From assembly GCF_000383975.1 (NCBI RefSeq), contig NZ_KB913019.1, positions 174,793-238,792 of the forward strand: 64,000 nucleotides of DNA. The letters run 5' to 3'. The stretch comes from Natronorubrum tibetense GA33 (GTDB taxonomy: Archaea > Halobacteriota > Halobacteria > Halobacteriales > Natrialbaceae). Numbering within the stretch: position 1 is the first letter of the stretch; each line of letters starts with the position of its first letter. The notes below the pieces were generated by a model. The model saw only the letters and a program-made list of their open reading frames with translations. It did no database searches and was not told where the DNA came from. This document shows, in pieces, positions 44,051 through 53,370 of the stretch. A program made the position numbers and the translations under genes.

Positions 44051-45952
44051 TCAGGGGAAGCGGAACGTCTCCAGATTCTTCGGCTGGTGAGTCCTAATAT
44101 TGTGCTTCTGGTAGAGGGCTGAAGAGAGTTGGTCCGTCGCCTGATCGTCACCGTGAACGCAGAGAATCGTTTCCGGTTGCGGATTCATCTCTTTGACATA
44201 CTGTTCAAGCCCGTTCCGATCTGCGTGGCCTGAGAACCCGCTGACGGATTCGATCCGACAGTGGAGTGTGAGGTGATTTGCGCGCCCCTCGAGCGTGACC
44301 TCCGTGCGACCGCTTTTAATTCTCCGACCGAGCGTCCCGTCTGCCTGATAGCCGACGAAGAGCAGCGTATTGTTCGACTCCGGACCGAGTAACTCGAGCC
44401 ACGACATGATCGGTCCACCAGTCACCATCCCCGATGTCGAGAGGATAATACTCGGTTCGTCGCCAGCGATCTCTTCGCGCATCGGTTGACCACCGTCGAC
44501 TTGCTGGAACTGATCGGCCATGAACGGATTCTCATCCTCGTGAAGGATTCGCTGTCGAAGTCCGTCGCGGAGGTACTCCGGATACGCCGTATGAATTGCG
44601 GTCGCTTCCCGAATCATCCCGTCGAGATAGATCGGCATCGTCGGTATCTCGTCCTCCCGCATCGCCTCCTCGAGGACGAGCATCAATTCTTGTGACCGGC
44701 CAACGGCGAACGCTGGAATGACGACGATGCCGTTCTGGTCGTACGTTTCCCGAATTATCTCCCTGACCCGTGCCTCACTCTCGTCCGTGTCCGCTTGGAA
44801 ATCGTTTCGGCGACCGTACGTCGATTCCATAAACATCGTTTCGGCTCGAGGGAAGTCGTTAATGGCGCCGTTGAACAGCCGTGTCGGTTCGTAGTGAACG
44901 TCGCCGGAGAAGACGATATTGTGGAACCCATTCCCCACGTGAAAGTGGGCCGTTGCACTTCCCAAAATATGCCCAGCATTATGCATCGTCAACTTGATAT
45001 CCGGTGCGATATCGGTGACAGCGCCGTAGTCAACCGGGATCGTATGTTTGATCGCTTGTCGTACTTGCTCACTCGCGTACGGCGGTGTTCGCCCTTCTTT
45101 CGAGGCGACGTCGAGATAATCGAGTTGTAGCAGCCCCATCAGGTCCCGTGTGGGTTCCGTCGTATAGATCGGTCCGTCGTAGCCGTATTTGAACAATAGT
45201 GGCAGTAGCGCACTGTGGTCCAAATGAGCGTGTGTCAGAACCACAGCGTCGAGTTCCGTGAGCGGCATCGCTTCCGGGACGTGAAGGTACGGTACCTCTC
45301 CTTCAGCACCGGGTTTGTCTCCGCAATCGATGAGTATCTTCGTATTTGGAGTGTGAAGGACGAAACTCGCCCGACCGACTTCCCGACAGCAACCGAGTGT
45401 CGTTACTCGGACCCAGTCGACGTCTTTGTCGGGAGAACCGTGAATTTTCTCGCCAACGTTCGCGAGGAAGTCACGTCGTTCAGCTCGTTCTTGTGTGAGG
45501 TAGTTCCTGACGTTGTTTACCGTCGACGATTCCATCGGTGGTGTCCGGACAACTTCCGGATTCCACCCCACCTCCTTCGTAATCTCGCGGACCGTACTTC
45601 CGCGTTGGCCGATCACTAACCCCGGCTTTTCGGCATTGATGAAAACCTCTCCAGTTGACGACTGAAACTCGAGATTCTGGATGTTCGCGTTTTCGGGGAC
45701 GACATCATGAATGACCTCCTTCGCTTTTGCTGGACTCGATTGCGTTCCCGGGACAGGTCGAATCGTTACCCGTTTACGGAGTGCGTGGGCAAGCGTTCCG
45801 AGAATATCGTCATCTCGTGCGAACTCTCGAGGTGTTTCAGTATAGATGACAAGATCTGGACCTTCGTATTGGACATCGGTGACATCCAGATGAGAGGGAA
45901 CTTCGTTTCTAACGCGTTCGTGCAAGTCGGAATGGATCGTGTCGTCGCTCAT
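44051..45952 (-). CDS. aCPSF1/FttA homologue: KH-domain beta-CASP ribonuclease and transcription termination factor
   Basis: 633 residues from ATG 45952 (MSDDTIHSDL); upstream codons are non-typical. Order: KHa and KHb RNA-binding domains (about 1-135, GxxG-type loop VIGQRGST at 113-120), metallo-beta-lactamase with HAHLDH (241-246) and later zinc ligands in HNAGHILGSA and FSGDVH, then the beta-CASP insert with STSGMVTGG and the C-terminal SGFSGHAD and VHGD. All catalytic motifs are intact. In archaea this protein trims RNA 3' ends and terminates RNA polymerase. The KH region departs from the usual haloarchaeal sequence, so it may be a second, accessory copy. Confidence 0.93.
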   Translation of the reverse strand: MSDDTIHSDLHERVRNEVPSHLDVTDVQYEGPDLVIYTETPREFARDDDILGTLAHALRKRVTIRPVPGTQSSPAKAKEVIHDVVPENANIQNLEFQSSTGEVFINAEKPGLVIGQRGSTVREITKEVGWNPEVVRTPPMESSTVNNVRNYLTQERAERRDFLANVGEKIHGSPDKDVDWVRVTTLGCCREVGRASFVLHTPNTKILIDCGDKPGAEGEVPYLHVPEAMPLTELDAVVLTHAHLDHSALLPLLFKYGYDGPIYTTEPTRDLMGLLQLDYLDVASKEGRTPPYASEQVRQAIKHTIPVDYGAVTDIAPDIKLTMHNAGHILGSATAHFHVGNGFHNIVFSGDVHYEPTRLFNGAINDFPRAETMFMESTYGRRNDFQADTDESEARVREIIRETYDQNGIVVIPAFAVGRSQELMLVLEEAMREDEIPTMPIYLDGMIREATAIHTAYPEYLRDGLRQRILHEDENPFMADQFQQVDGGQPMREEIAGDEPSIILSTSGMVTGGPIMSWLELLGPESNNTLLFVGYQADGTLGRRIKSGRTEVTLEGRANHLTLHCRIESVSGFSGHADRNGLEQYVKEMNPQPETILCVHGDDQATDQLSSALYQKHNIRTHQPKNLETFRFP

Positions 45953-46147
45953 AGATAGGATCGCTGTCTCACCGGTGATCGCTTCCCTCTCGCTCATAGA
46001 CCGACAACCAGAATCTCTCAGGGATGATCGGCCAACCAAATATACGAAGAGGGCTGATGAACTGGTAGTAGTGACTTTGTCAGGAGGAATAAAAACCTTC
46101 GTACCGCGGAGCGCGTTCTATGCCACCGATACACATGATGGTAACTT

Positions 46148-46336
46148 TTAAACGCAGGCGTCCGCTTCATTCAGGTAACGAGCCGGTTTTCCACGCCCGA
46201 TGAGGCCTCTTGGCTGAGGGCAAGCTGGCAGAGACCCAGTTCCAACGTCTTGAAAAACCTTGGCCATGTTATCCTCACGATTTGGAGGTCGTGAGTGAAC
46301 TACCGTGGGCCTCTGCCTGCTGTTTCGCCTCAACAA
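46148..46336 (-). pseudogene. Possible C-terminal relic of a TnpB-type protein
   Basis: Minus-strand reading gives VGTGSLPACPQPRGLIGRG and ends shortly after, recalling the C-terminal tails of haloarchaeal IS200/IS605 TnpB proteins. There is no upstream body. Low confidence. Confidence 0.25.
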
Positions 46337-46600
46337 TAATCTGAACCGACAGCGATGACTAACGGAGAAAGAGAGGCAATATTATCGCTCAAGCAAAGAA
46401 GCAGTTATTTCCGAAAGTGTAGCGGCTCGGCCAGTACCGTCATCATAAGGGGCTCAGAGGGGTAACTATTCGTCATCGCCGCCACAGATGTATCCCCGAG
46501 TGCGAGTGATTTGAGTCTTGGCTTCTGCAGTCAAAATCACAGCTAGCATAAGCCGGTAACCAATGGTTCGCCGATATGAGAGACCACAATCATTAGTCAT

Positions 46601-46666
46601 GATCTTATTGATTTTTATTTTCAGATGTGTTTTAGCGAAGAACACGCGCTCACTACAGATGCTCAT
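46601..46666 (-). pseudogene. Transposase C-terminal relic related to the element at 51124
   Basis: Encodes CSERVFFAKTHLK, nearly the same as CIERVFHAKTHLK in the right end of the 51124-51386 element; DNA matches over TTTTCAGATGTGTTTTAGCG. It is a solo right-end relic. The remainder of 46340-46765 shows no gene. Confidence 0.5.
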
Positions 46667-46765
46667 TGGGCGTATTTCAGTTGATATTTTTACTCGAAAA
46701 TAATTAGTTACAGAACCTTCTTATGGAACTCTCTTCCCATTCGGGTGGCGCACGGTCGTACAATA

Positions 46766-48409
46766 TTAGAGTTCCTGTTCTGTTGGCTCTGGCAGCGTAA
46801 ACGAAAAGGTTGCTCCCTCGCCGGGTTCAGACTCAACCCAGATTTTACCGTCATGACGTTTGACAATCCGTTCACAGAGCGCTAACCCAATTCCGGAACC
46901 GGAGTGATCGTCGTGGGGAACATGGCTGTGGAATACGTCGAAGATACGATCTTGCTCGGCGGGGTTGATACCTACACCTTCGTCTCGAACTGACACGATC
47001 CAGTCTGTACCGTTTTTTTCGGCGGAAACGTACACCCGTGGCTGACTATCTCCGCAATAGTCGATCGCGTTTTTCAACAGGTTCTGGAACACCTGCCGAA
47101 GTTGGCTTTCGTCGCCGCGGACGCGAGGCAACTCTTCAATCTGCACCTCGGCGTTACTCTCTGTAATTCGGGGGTCGAGGTCTCTGCGTACGTCTGCAAT
47201 CACGTCATTGAGATTAACCGGTTCAAGTGATTCTCCCCGAGAATCTACCCGCGAATAATGAAGCAAGCCGTCGATCATTGCACTCATTCGGTCGGCTCCG
47301 TCAACGGCAAATTCGAGAAATTCCTGTCCGTCGTCGTCAAGTTCGTCTCCATAGCGACGCTCGATGAGTTGCAGATACGACGAGACCATTCGCAGTGGCT
47401 CTTGGAGATCGTGCGAGGCGGCGTGGGCGAATTGCTCCAAGCGTTCGTTCGACTCCGCGAGGTTATTCACTAACTGTTCAAGTTCGTGCTGGTAGGTTTT
47501 ATCTGCGATTGCTTCGGCGAGAACGTTTGCGACGCTCTGGACGAAGGCAACGTCCTCGTCGGTAAACGATTTGGGGGCCATATCGTGGGTGCCCAAGATA
47601 CCCCACGGCTCGTCAATTGGCCCAATAACCGTACTGATGCCGCTACGGACGTTATGACTCGTCAGCAATTCCGGGCCGCTAAATCGCGATTCCGTTTCAA
47701 GGTCTTCAACGACAATCGGGTGGTTGTTCTTCAGCGTGTACGAGGCTTGAGAGTCGTCTTCAACGGCAGAGATCGTCGCTTCGCCAACAAATCCGTCCTT
47801 CCACCCGACACCTTGGCGAAGGAGCAGTTCTTGGCGTTCCTCGTCGAGATCGAGTATCTTGCAATACTTGTTGTCGAGAACGTCCGCCACTTGACGGGAG
47901 GCTTCGTGCATGATCTCGTCGAGGTCATCAGTTTCGAGTGCGAATTGCCCAAGGTCGGCGACGACCTGTTGCTGTCGAGATCGACGCTTGAGTTCCAACG
48001 CACGAGTTTCCGACCGTGCGTCGTTAATCCCCCCGGCAAAAGCGGGGACGAGTACAAATGCGGTGATAGCGAGGAGTGCTCGAGCAGGGTTACTGATAGC
48101 TGTACCGGGTGCGAAGTGGTAGAGAGTGAGGATGCCGCCCAGAATACCGATAGCACCGAGACACCATTTTGTAATGGTCGGATAGAATTGGGGGGTTACG
48201 TCAGTCCGTGGTAGCCAGTAGCCACCAAGAAGGAGGACGACACCCGGCACGCCAATAAAACCGGAAATGAAGAGAGAGTCCACCACAGGATCTCCTCGCA
48301 CGATTTCGATATAGGCCAGTCCGATTGCAAACAGAATATACAGAACTCCGAGGCTAATGATAGCTCTCCTACCACCGAAATCGGACGCGATCGACTTCCA
48401 CGTATCCAC
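46766..48409 (-). CDS. Sensor histidine kinase (membrane sensor-GAF-HisKA-HATPase)
   Basis: 547 residues. Four membrane helices in the first 135 residues, a coiled linker, a GAF domain (about 160-300, with GWKDGFVGEATISAV and a Cys-poor pocket), the H-box AASHDLQEPLRMVSSYL, N-box NLLKNAIDY, and G-boxes DEGVGINPAEQ and GSGIGLALCERIV. H-box and tail resemble phytochrome-type kinases. No response-regulator gene is adjacent, as is common in haloarchaea. It is monocistronic, between an IS relic and an intact IS6 copy. Confidence 0.92.
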   Translation of the reverse strand: MDTWKSIASDFGGRRAIISLGVLYILFAIGLAYIEIVRGDPVVDSLFISGFIGVPGVVLLLGGYWLPRTDVTPQFYPTITKWCLGAIGILGGILTLYHFAPGTAISNPARALLAITAFVLVPAFAGGINDARSETRALELKRRSRQQQVVADLGQFALETDDLDEIMHEASRQVADVLDNKYCKILDLDEERQELLLRQGVGWKDGFVGEATISAVEDDSQASYTLKNNHPIVVEDLETESRFSGPELLTSHNVRSGISTVIGPIDEPWGILGTHDMAPKSFTDEDVAFVQSVANVLAEAIADKTYQHELEQLVNNLAESNERLEQFAHAASHDLQEPLRMVSSYLQLIERRYGDELDDDGQEFLEFAVDGADRMSAMIDGLLHYSRVDSRGESLEPVNLNDVIADVRRDLDPRITESNAEVQIEELPRVRGDESQLRQVFQNLLKNAIDYCGDSQPRVYVSAEKNGTDWIVSVRDEGVGINPAEQDRIFDVFHSHVPHDDHSGSGIGLALCERIVKRHDGKIWVESEPGEGATFSFTLPEPTEQEL

Positions 48410-48479
48410 GAGAGAACAGTTGGTACGGAGGGGTATTGTGTGTTCTGTATCAAAATAATTCAGCCCTCTCTTCTAGGTG

Positions 48480-49169
48480 GTGTTCAGATAAGGTTGAAGG
48501 AGTGAGGCGTGACGTTTTCAAAGTGACTTATGCCCGAAAACGCACGCCTCAGTCCTAGTATCGGCCAGATTGACTTGGGTTTTGTGGAGCGAGAGGCAAC
48601 ACCGCGACTGTTGATGAAGCTCAGTATTCAGCTTCATCTCGCTGGACTCTCGCTTTCGAATACTGTTCGTATTCTCGAGATATTCGGTGTTGATCGAGCT
48701 CGATCCACCGTCCATAACTGGGTTCACAAAGCTGATCTACAGCCAGATTCTGGTCGAGATCCGGATCAGGTTGCGGTTGACGAAACCGTGATCCGACTCA
48801 ATGACGAGCAGTACTGGCTGTATGCTGCGGTCGATCCCGAATCGAACGATTTGCTTCATACACAGCTTGAACCGACCAGAACCAAAGTGATAGCAAGTTC
48901 ATTCATTGCGGAACTGCGCGAGAAACACGACGTCGACGACGCCGTGTTTCTCGTCGACGGCGACAAAGCACTGAACTACGCCTGCCAACGACATGATCTC
49001 GATTTCAGATACGAACGCCACGGAAATCGGAATAGCGTTGAACGTGTATTCCGAGAGGTAAAGCGACGAACTTCTTCGTTTTCAAACTGCTTTAGTCATG
49101 CACACGCGGAAACAGCTGATGAGTGGCTTAGATCGTTCGCCTTTGCATGGAATCAGCTTATCTGAACAC
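48480..49169 (+). mobile_element. Intact IS6-family insertion sequence
   Basis: 690 bp bounded by perfect 13-bp inverted repeats GTGTTCAGATAAG (48480-48492) and CTTATCTGAACAC (49157-49169), enclosing one transposase. The eight bases on each side differ, so no target duplication remains; IS6 elements lose it when they resolve cointegrates or delete adjacent DNA. Confidence 0.9.
48530..49165 (+). CDS. IS6-family DDE transposase
   Basis: 211 residues. N-terminal HTH (about 35-70) and DDE catalytic residues D84 (VAVDET), D143 (LVDGDK) and E171 (SVERVFREVKRRTSSF), the usual IS6 order. The TGA stop lies inside the right terminal repeat. It appears functional and is the closest relative of the decayed copy at 19885-20335. 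IS6 transposition is replicative, producing cointegrates. Confidence 0.92.
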   Translation: MPENARLSPSIGQIDLGFVEREATPRLLMKLSIQLHLAGLSLSNTVRILEIFGVDRARSTVHNWVHKADLQPDSGRDPDQVAVDETVIRLNDEQYWLYAAVDPESNDLLHTQLEPTRTKVIASSFIAELREKHDVDDAVFLVDGDKALNYACQRHDLDFRYERHGNRNSVERVFREVKRRTSSFSNCFSHAHAETADEWLRSFAFAWNQLI

Positions 49170-49340
49170 GATGCTCTTCTACAAGCATATTTATTAGCCG
49201 CATGTGATATATTGTCTCGTCCGCTCATTGCTCTGGTACTCATTACGATGCTTCTCTCGCGAACAAATTGAGATCTTAGAAAATAGCTTCAGATCTGGGG
49301 CCGATTCGGTAACTGTTTCACCTGTACTGAGCGATTTGGT

Positions 49341-49355
49341 GCGCTGTATAGTGGC
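49341..49355 (+). repeat. 15-bp motif shared with 36575-36589
   Basis: GCGCTGTATAGTGGC, identical to the motif before the intact recombinase. Here the toxin-antitoxin pair lies between it and the recombinase relic. Confidence 0.6.
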
Positions 49356-49415
49356 GATCAGCGATGAGTCATTTCTGCGAGTGCGCGCGTGGAACTGAGA
49401 GTCTGATCCGCCGAG

Positions 49416-49832
49416 CTAGAGCGTGTCAAACGAGTTGATCACATCACTCGTCGAGTACGTATCGACTAGGTTCTGTTTGTCAAAGTCAGAATCGTCGCTC
49501 CAGATGGCCCTATTACTGGCGATTGCACACGCGAGGTACAGCACATCGTCGGGGTCGGTGTCTCCGATAGCTGCGTCTGCCTTCTCGATAGCCGGATAGA
49601 AGTCGTCGGCAGGGATGATCTCAATGTACTGGAACAGGAGGTCAATGAACTGTGCCACTCGATCCGGTTCCATTCCGGATTTCTCTACGATCAGGTCTTC
49701 GTAGTTCTCGATTTCGTCGTGGACAAACGCGGGCGTCAGGAGATCCGGTTCGAGTGTAACGATGAGCTCCCGCGTTTTCGAATTGGCGATGAGTGCAGAG
49801 ATGACGACGTTGGCGTCAATGACCAGCTTCAT
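49416..49832 (-). CDS. PIN-domain ribonuclease, VapC-like toxin
   Basis: 138 residues. The PIN fold acidic residues are visible: D6 in VIDANVVISALI, Glu in FVHDEIENYE, Asp pair in GDTDPDDVLYLACAI, and the final SDDSDF. Such proteins cleave RNA and are kept inactive by a cognate antitoxin, here the gene nine bases upstream on the same strand. Its length and the DPDDVLYLA motif resemble the subgroup of PIN proteins with putative-toxin annotation. The pair is inserted among recombinase relics. Confidence 0.85.
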   Translation of the reverse strand: MKLVIDANVVISALIANSKTRELIVTLEPDLLTPAFVHDEIENYEDLIVEKSGMEPDRVAQFIDLLFQYIEIIPADDFYPAIEKADAAIGDTDPDDVLYLACAIASNRAIWSDDSDFDKQNLVDTYSTSDVINSFDTL

Positions 49833-49841
49833 TCGTCGAGT

Positions 49842-50072
49842 CTACGCCGATTCTTCTTCGACGCGCTTGCGCCCACGTTCGTTGATTGTATCGGCGATTT
49901 CCTGAACATCGCGCTCGGTAAGTTCGCTCTCACTGGTGAGTTCGTCCATCATTTCGAGCGTCTCGATCTTTTCTTGGATGGCCTGTCGTGTGACCTCGCT
50001 CCAGTTGATCTCCGGGTGCCGTTCCATTCGCTCTTTGAGATTGTCGTCCACGTTGACTGTGATACTGGGCAT
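49842..50072 (-). CDS. VapB-like antitoxin
   Basis: 76 residues from ATG 50072. An N-terminal strand SITVNVDDNLKERMERHPEIN followed by SEVTRQAIQEKIETLEMMDEL is the ribbon-helix-helix pattern of antitoxins, and the acidic helical tail would wrap the toxin. It is first in a two-gene operon with the PIN gene. Autoregulation through the RHH domain is usual for the family. Confidence 0.8.
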   Translation of the reverse strand: MPSITVNVDDNLKERMERHPEINWSEVTRQAIQEKIETLEMMDELTSESELTERDVQEIADTINERGRKRVEEESA

Positions 50073-50320
50073 ACAGGAATCTATGTGGGCACAGAATACT
50101 GTGTCTTTCGGTGCATCCCGTGTCAAGCGACATCGAGTTCCTCGCACTAGATAGGACGGGAGAGTTCGAGCCGATAGACCTACAAAGTTCCAAATTCCAC
50201 TGGTTCAGAAACCTGCACATTCTGGATTGTCTCGTCAGATCGAAGAAGTATGTAATAGAATAAGTGCCGCTTTTGGCCCTCAGAGCGCCTTCTACACCAA
50301 TTCTCTCAAGCCATGGGCCC

Positions 50321-50515
50321 TGACGGGGAGCGTCCAGAATGTGCTGGGGCGTCACCTAGCTGTTATTCGACGGAAGAAGCGCTCAGACACCTGCTAAGCA
50401 GATCGCTGTTCCGTGTCTTTGCGAGTGAGACAACTATGACGAACGATCTCGAACCACTTGCGCCAGAAACAGCCAGACAAATGTACCTCGACGAACGGCG
50501 ACACGAACTCACAAC
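50321..50515 (+). repeat. Recombinase leader and start, copy B of the direct repeat
   Basis: Direct-repeat partner of 36610-36810, with the ATG at the same distance (115 bp) from the start of similarity. Confidence 0.85.
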
Positions 50516-50649
50516 TGCCAGCGTGTAGGGACAGCTGGCGAAACTTCGATTGTACCTCCGATTCTGTGCGACGGTCGATGCAATCGAACCAAGGCTCGTC
50601 AAACACACGCTGATATTCGCATTAGCCCGAAAATTGACTACCGGATAGT
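50436..50649 (+). pseudogene. Truncated tyrosine recombinase
   Basis: The first 25 codons equal those of the intact copy at 36725 almost exactly, then about 48 codons are missing, and after a TAG at 50526 the text resumes as GQLAKLRLYLRFCATVDAI, matching the intact protein's GQLATLRVFLRFCVSVDAV. A second stop ends similarity near 50649. The catalytic domain is gone. Confidence 0.85.
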
Positions 50650-50758
50650 GAGAATCGGAAACTCCAGTGAGCTCCCAACACTGTTCGATAATCATGGAAT
50701 CTCGGCGTCTTCATCGTGGAGTCGATTTATGTTACTTGCTGTGGTGACAGACGCTGTA

Positions 50759-51115
50759 ATGTCTGAGCGGACCTTTGGAACAGCGCGAGCGACGAAGGGT
50801 TTCGGTATCTTCGACGACCACGAGACAGACTGGACGTGACTCCGAACGCTGGCACAGATGACCGAGAAGGGTGCTGAAGTCGGCGAGTGTCTCTCGGCTG
50901 CTCGGCGAATCAACGAACGCGACATCGAGAGTTGGATTTCGGAATGGGCAACCCTCGCGGAACGTCTCGAACAGGATGCCGAGGACGCTCTCGACAAAGG
51001 TCACGAAATCAGTGCTCGAGAATTGTTCCTCCGGGCACAGAATTACTACGGGGCCGCTGAATACGGTTGCTCTCCGTCTCACACCCGGTTTTTCGAGCTG
51101 TGGGAAAAGAGTTAG
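50759..51115 (+). pseudogene. N-terminal remnant of an alpha/beta hydrolase with in-frame TGA
   Basis: From ATG 50759 the frame reads 26 codons, meets TGA at 50837, and continues in the same frame for 92 codons. The text after the stop (EWATLAERLEQDAEDALDKGHEISARELFLRAQNYYGAAE across neighbouring helices) is the typical N-terminal cap of FrsA/DUF1100-like hydrolases. The GxSxG half is missing: the gene ends in TAG at 51113, just before the IS-derived element at 51124, whose arrival may have caused the loss. Confidence 0.7.
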
Positions 51116-51123
51116 GAGTGTTT

Positions 51124-51386
51124 GGCTCTGTCGAAATCCTCAAAACATGATAGGTTTGGCACCGTCCGCGGTAAGTACAGGTGAAGGACTTACCACTGCG
51201 GTCGCGTCGCAAACGCAGCACCCGCGAGCGACCGTCGGGAGCGAGCGGCCTTTTTAGCGTAGATTTTTGGAGGAGCGGTGAGCGAGCAACGCGAGCGAAC
51301 CCGACGAGAAAAAGGTACTTCTGCACGTGTATTGAACGTGTGTTTCACGCTAAAACACATCTGAAAAATGGGATTTCAACAGAGCC
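51124..51386 (+). mobile_element. 263-bp internally deleted IS (MITE-like)
   Basis: Inverted ends GGCTCTGTCGAAATCC and GGATTTCAACAGAGCC. The right part still codes CIERVFHAKTHLK, the tail of the parent transposase, but the body is gone and is replaced by GC-rich, low-complexity sequence. It could be moved by a full-length relative elsewhere in the genome. Confidence 0.7.
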
Positions 51387-51516
51387 AAATCTACCAAACG
51401 GCTTGTCGTTGGCGTCGAGGTGAAAGATAAGAAGCCGTCATGATGAACTCGCACTCTATCTATCACACGGTGGGTGCTGCCATCGCCTATATCTGATTTG
51501 GCGACCCACTCGAGAT

Positions 51517-53370
51517 ATGAATATCCTCGTCTTCGGCGCAGGTCCGCTGGGCAGTCTGAAGGCAGCACGACTCCACGAGGCAGGGCACGACGTTCATCTC
51601 CTCGCCAGGGGGCAACGGTTAGTGGACCTGAAAGAGCACGGAATCGTTATTCACGAAGAGGGGACCGATGGGGAGGAAGTCGCTCACGTTCCCGTGGTAG
51701 AGTCGTTCGAACCCGACGACGACTACGATCTCGTTCTGATTGTCATGGGGGAGCACCAAGCCGTACAGATTCTGGATACGTTGGCAGAAAACGACCACGT
51801 CCCGACGTTTCTCTTCATGGGGAACAACGTCAACGGGTCTGACGAAATAGTTCAGGCGCTCGGCAAAGAGCGCGTGATGCTGGGGTTTCCGTACCCTGGC
51901 GGGAAACGAGAGGGCCACGTCATGCGCGTGCTCCCGATCGACGAGGACGAGAAATACACAATCCCGATCGGCGAGGTCGATGGAACGGTTCGACCCAGAA
52001 CTCGACAGGTAGCCGCCGTGCTCGAGGACATGCGCGGGTACGACGTCAAAATCCGGACGGACATGGACGAGTGGTTGAAATACCACGTCGCGTTGCTCAT
52101 GTCCGGGCTCGTGCCCGCGCTGTACGCCGCTGATACAAGTATGAAACGGCTTGGCGAGACCAGAGACCTGCTGGTGCTGTCGGTTCGTGCGACGAAGGAG
52201 GCGCTGCGAGGATTACGTAACGCAGGGTATGCACCCAGTCCGCCGGTCGTCAGAGTCTTCGAGTACGTGCCGGAACCGATCTGCGTTTGGATTATCGGAT
52301 GGCTCATGCGAAACGAGTACGCGAAGATTTCGGTCGAAGGGCACGCCCGAGATGGCCGAGACGAAATGCGATATCTGTTCGACGGATTCCGTTCGATACT
52401 AGACGAAACGGATGTGGAAACGGAAGCCATCGACCAGCTGGCTCCGTATTACGATCCAGAGACAGCGCCGTATCCCGAAGGCAAACGAAAGCTATCCTTG
52501 CAGTGGGGCGGGCTCGTTGCCCCCGCAATCGGAGTTGGAGCACTCGCGCTCGCACTTCGAAGTTTGCGCTCGAGAGCGAGCGCCGATTCCGCGGCCGAAC
52601 GCGAATTTCGTGGCGTCTATTACGAGGTGAGCGGCCCCGAAGACGCGACCGCGGTGGTGTTCACACACGGATTCGCCCTCGACCGCGAGACGTGGCGGGA
52701 GCAGACCGCGACGCTGTCGGAGTCGTATCGGGTTCTCTCGTGGGATCTCCCCGGATGTGGCGACGCAGCCGCAGTGAGCGATCCAGTGAGATTTGAGGCC
52801 GCAGCACGGAAATTGCTCGGTATACTGGACGAAGAAGGAATCGACCAGGCCGTCCTGGTCGGCCAGTCGATGGGAAGCCTGTTGAGCCAATACATTGCGT
52901 ACCACCACCCCGACCGGGTTCAAGCACTCGTTCACGTCGGAGGCTTCCCGTTGCACAAGGGGTTCTCTGAACGCACGATCAAAGTGATGGGGTTGCACGT
53001 GAGGGCGCTGAAGCGTATGCCCGAACAACTGCTGTACGACGTATTTGGACGGTTTGTCGCTCACACACCCGACGCTCAAGCGTACGCGAGACGGGCGAGT
53101 GCATGCACCGGGAAAGAGAATATGGTCTCCCTCGAACGGAGTCTCCTCGAAGACATGGACGAAGGAATCCCCGAACTAACTGAGCTCCCTCAATTAGTCG
53201 TCGTTGGAGAACACGAGTACTTGCTACTCCGGAAGAAAGCGACGGAGTGGAACGACCGACTCCCCAACAGCGGGTACAAGGCGGTGCCAGATGCAGGACA
53301 CATAGCGAACCACGATAACCCGACGGCGTTCACCGAGATTCTGTCCTCGTTTCTGGAGTCACTGGACTGA
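51517..53370 (+). CDS. Fusion protein: ketopantoate reductase-like dehydrogenase plus alpha/beta hydrolase
   Basis: 617 residues, about the sum of two enzymes. Residues 1-315 resemble the PanE/ApbA class: dinucleotide loop GAGPLGSLKAARL at 7-19, FMGNNVNGSDEI, and a helical C-terminal domain containing HVALLMSGLVPALYAAD. A hydrophobic stretch, LVAPAIGVGALALALRSLRS, near 332-351 may be a linker or membrane segment. Residues 365-617 are an alpha/beta hydrolase: HGFALDRETW oxyanion loop, nucleophile in GQSMGS, and a final His in DAGHIANHD. Substrate unknown. The start has clear coding sequence right from the ATG. It heads a run of hydrolase-type genes. Confidence 0.85.
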   Translation: MNILVFGAGPLGSLKAARLHEAGHDVHLLARGQRLVDLKEHGIVIHEEGTDGEEVAHVPVVESFEPDDDYDLVLIVMGEHQAVQILDTLAENDHVPTFLFMGNNVNGSDEIVQALGKERVMLGFPYPGGKREGHVMRVLPIDEDEKYTIPIGEVDGTVRPRTRQVAAVLEDMRGYDVKIRTDMDEWLKYHVALLMSGLVPALYAADTSMKRLGETRDLLVLSVRATKEALRGLRNAGYAPSPPVVRVFEYVPEPICVWIIGWLMRNEYAKISVEGHARDGRDEMRYLFDGFRSILDETDVETEAIDQLAPYYDPETAPYPEGKRKLSLQWGGLVAPAIGVGALALALRSLRSRASADSAAEREFRGVYYEVSGPEDATAVVFTHGFALDRETWREQTATLSESYRVLSWDLPGCGDAAAVSDPVRFEAAARKLLGILDEEGIDQAVLVGQSMGSLLSQYIAYHHPDRVQALVHVGGFPLHKGFSERTIKVMGLHVRALKRMPEQLLYDVFGRFVAHTPDAQAYARRASACTGKENMVSLERSLLEDMDEGIPELTELPQLVVVGEHEYLLLRKKATEWNDRLPNSGYKAVPDAGHIANHDNPTAFTEILSSFLESLD

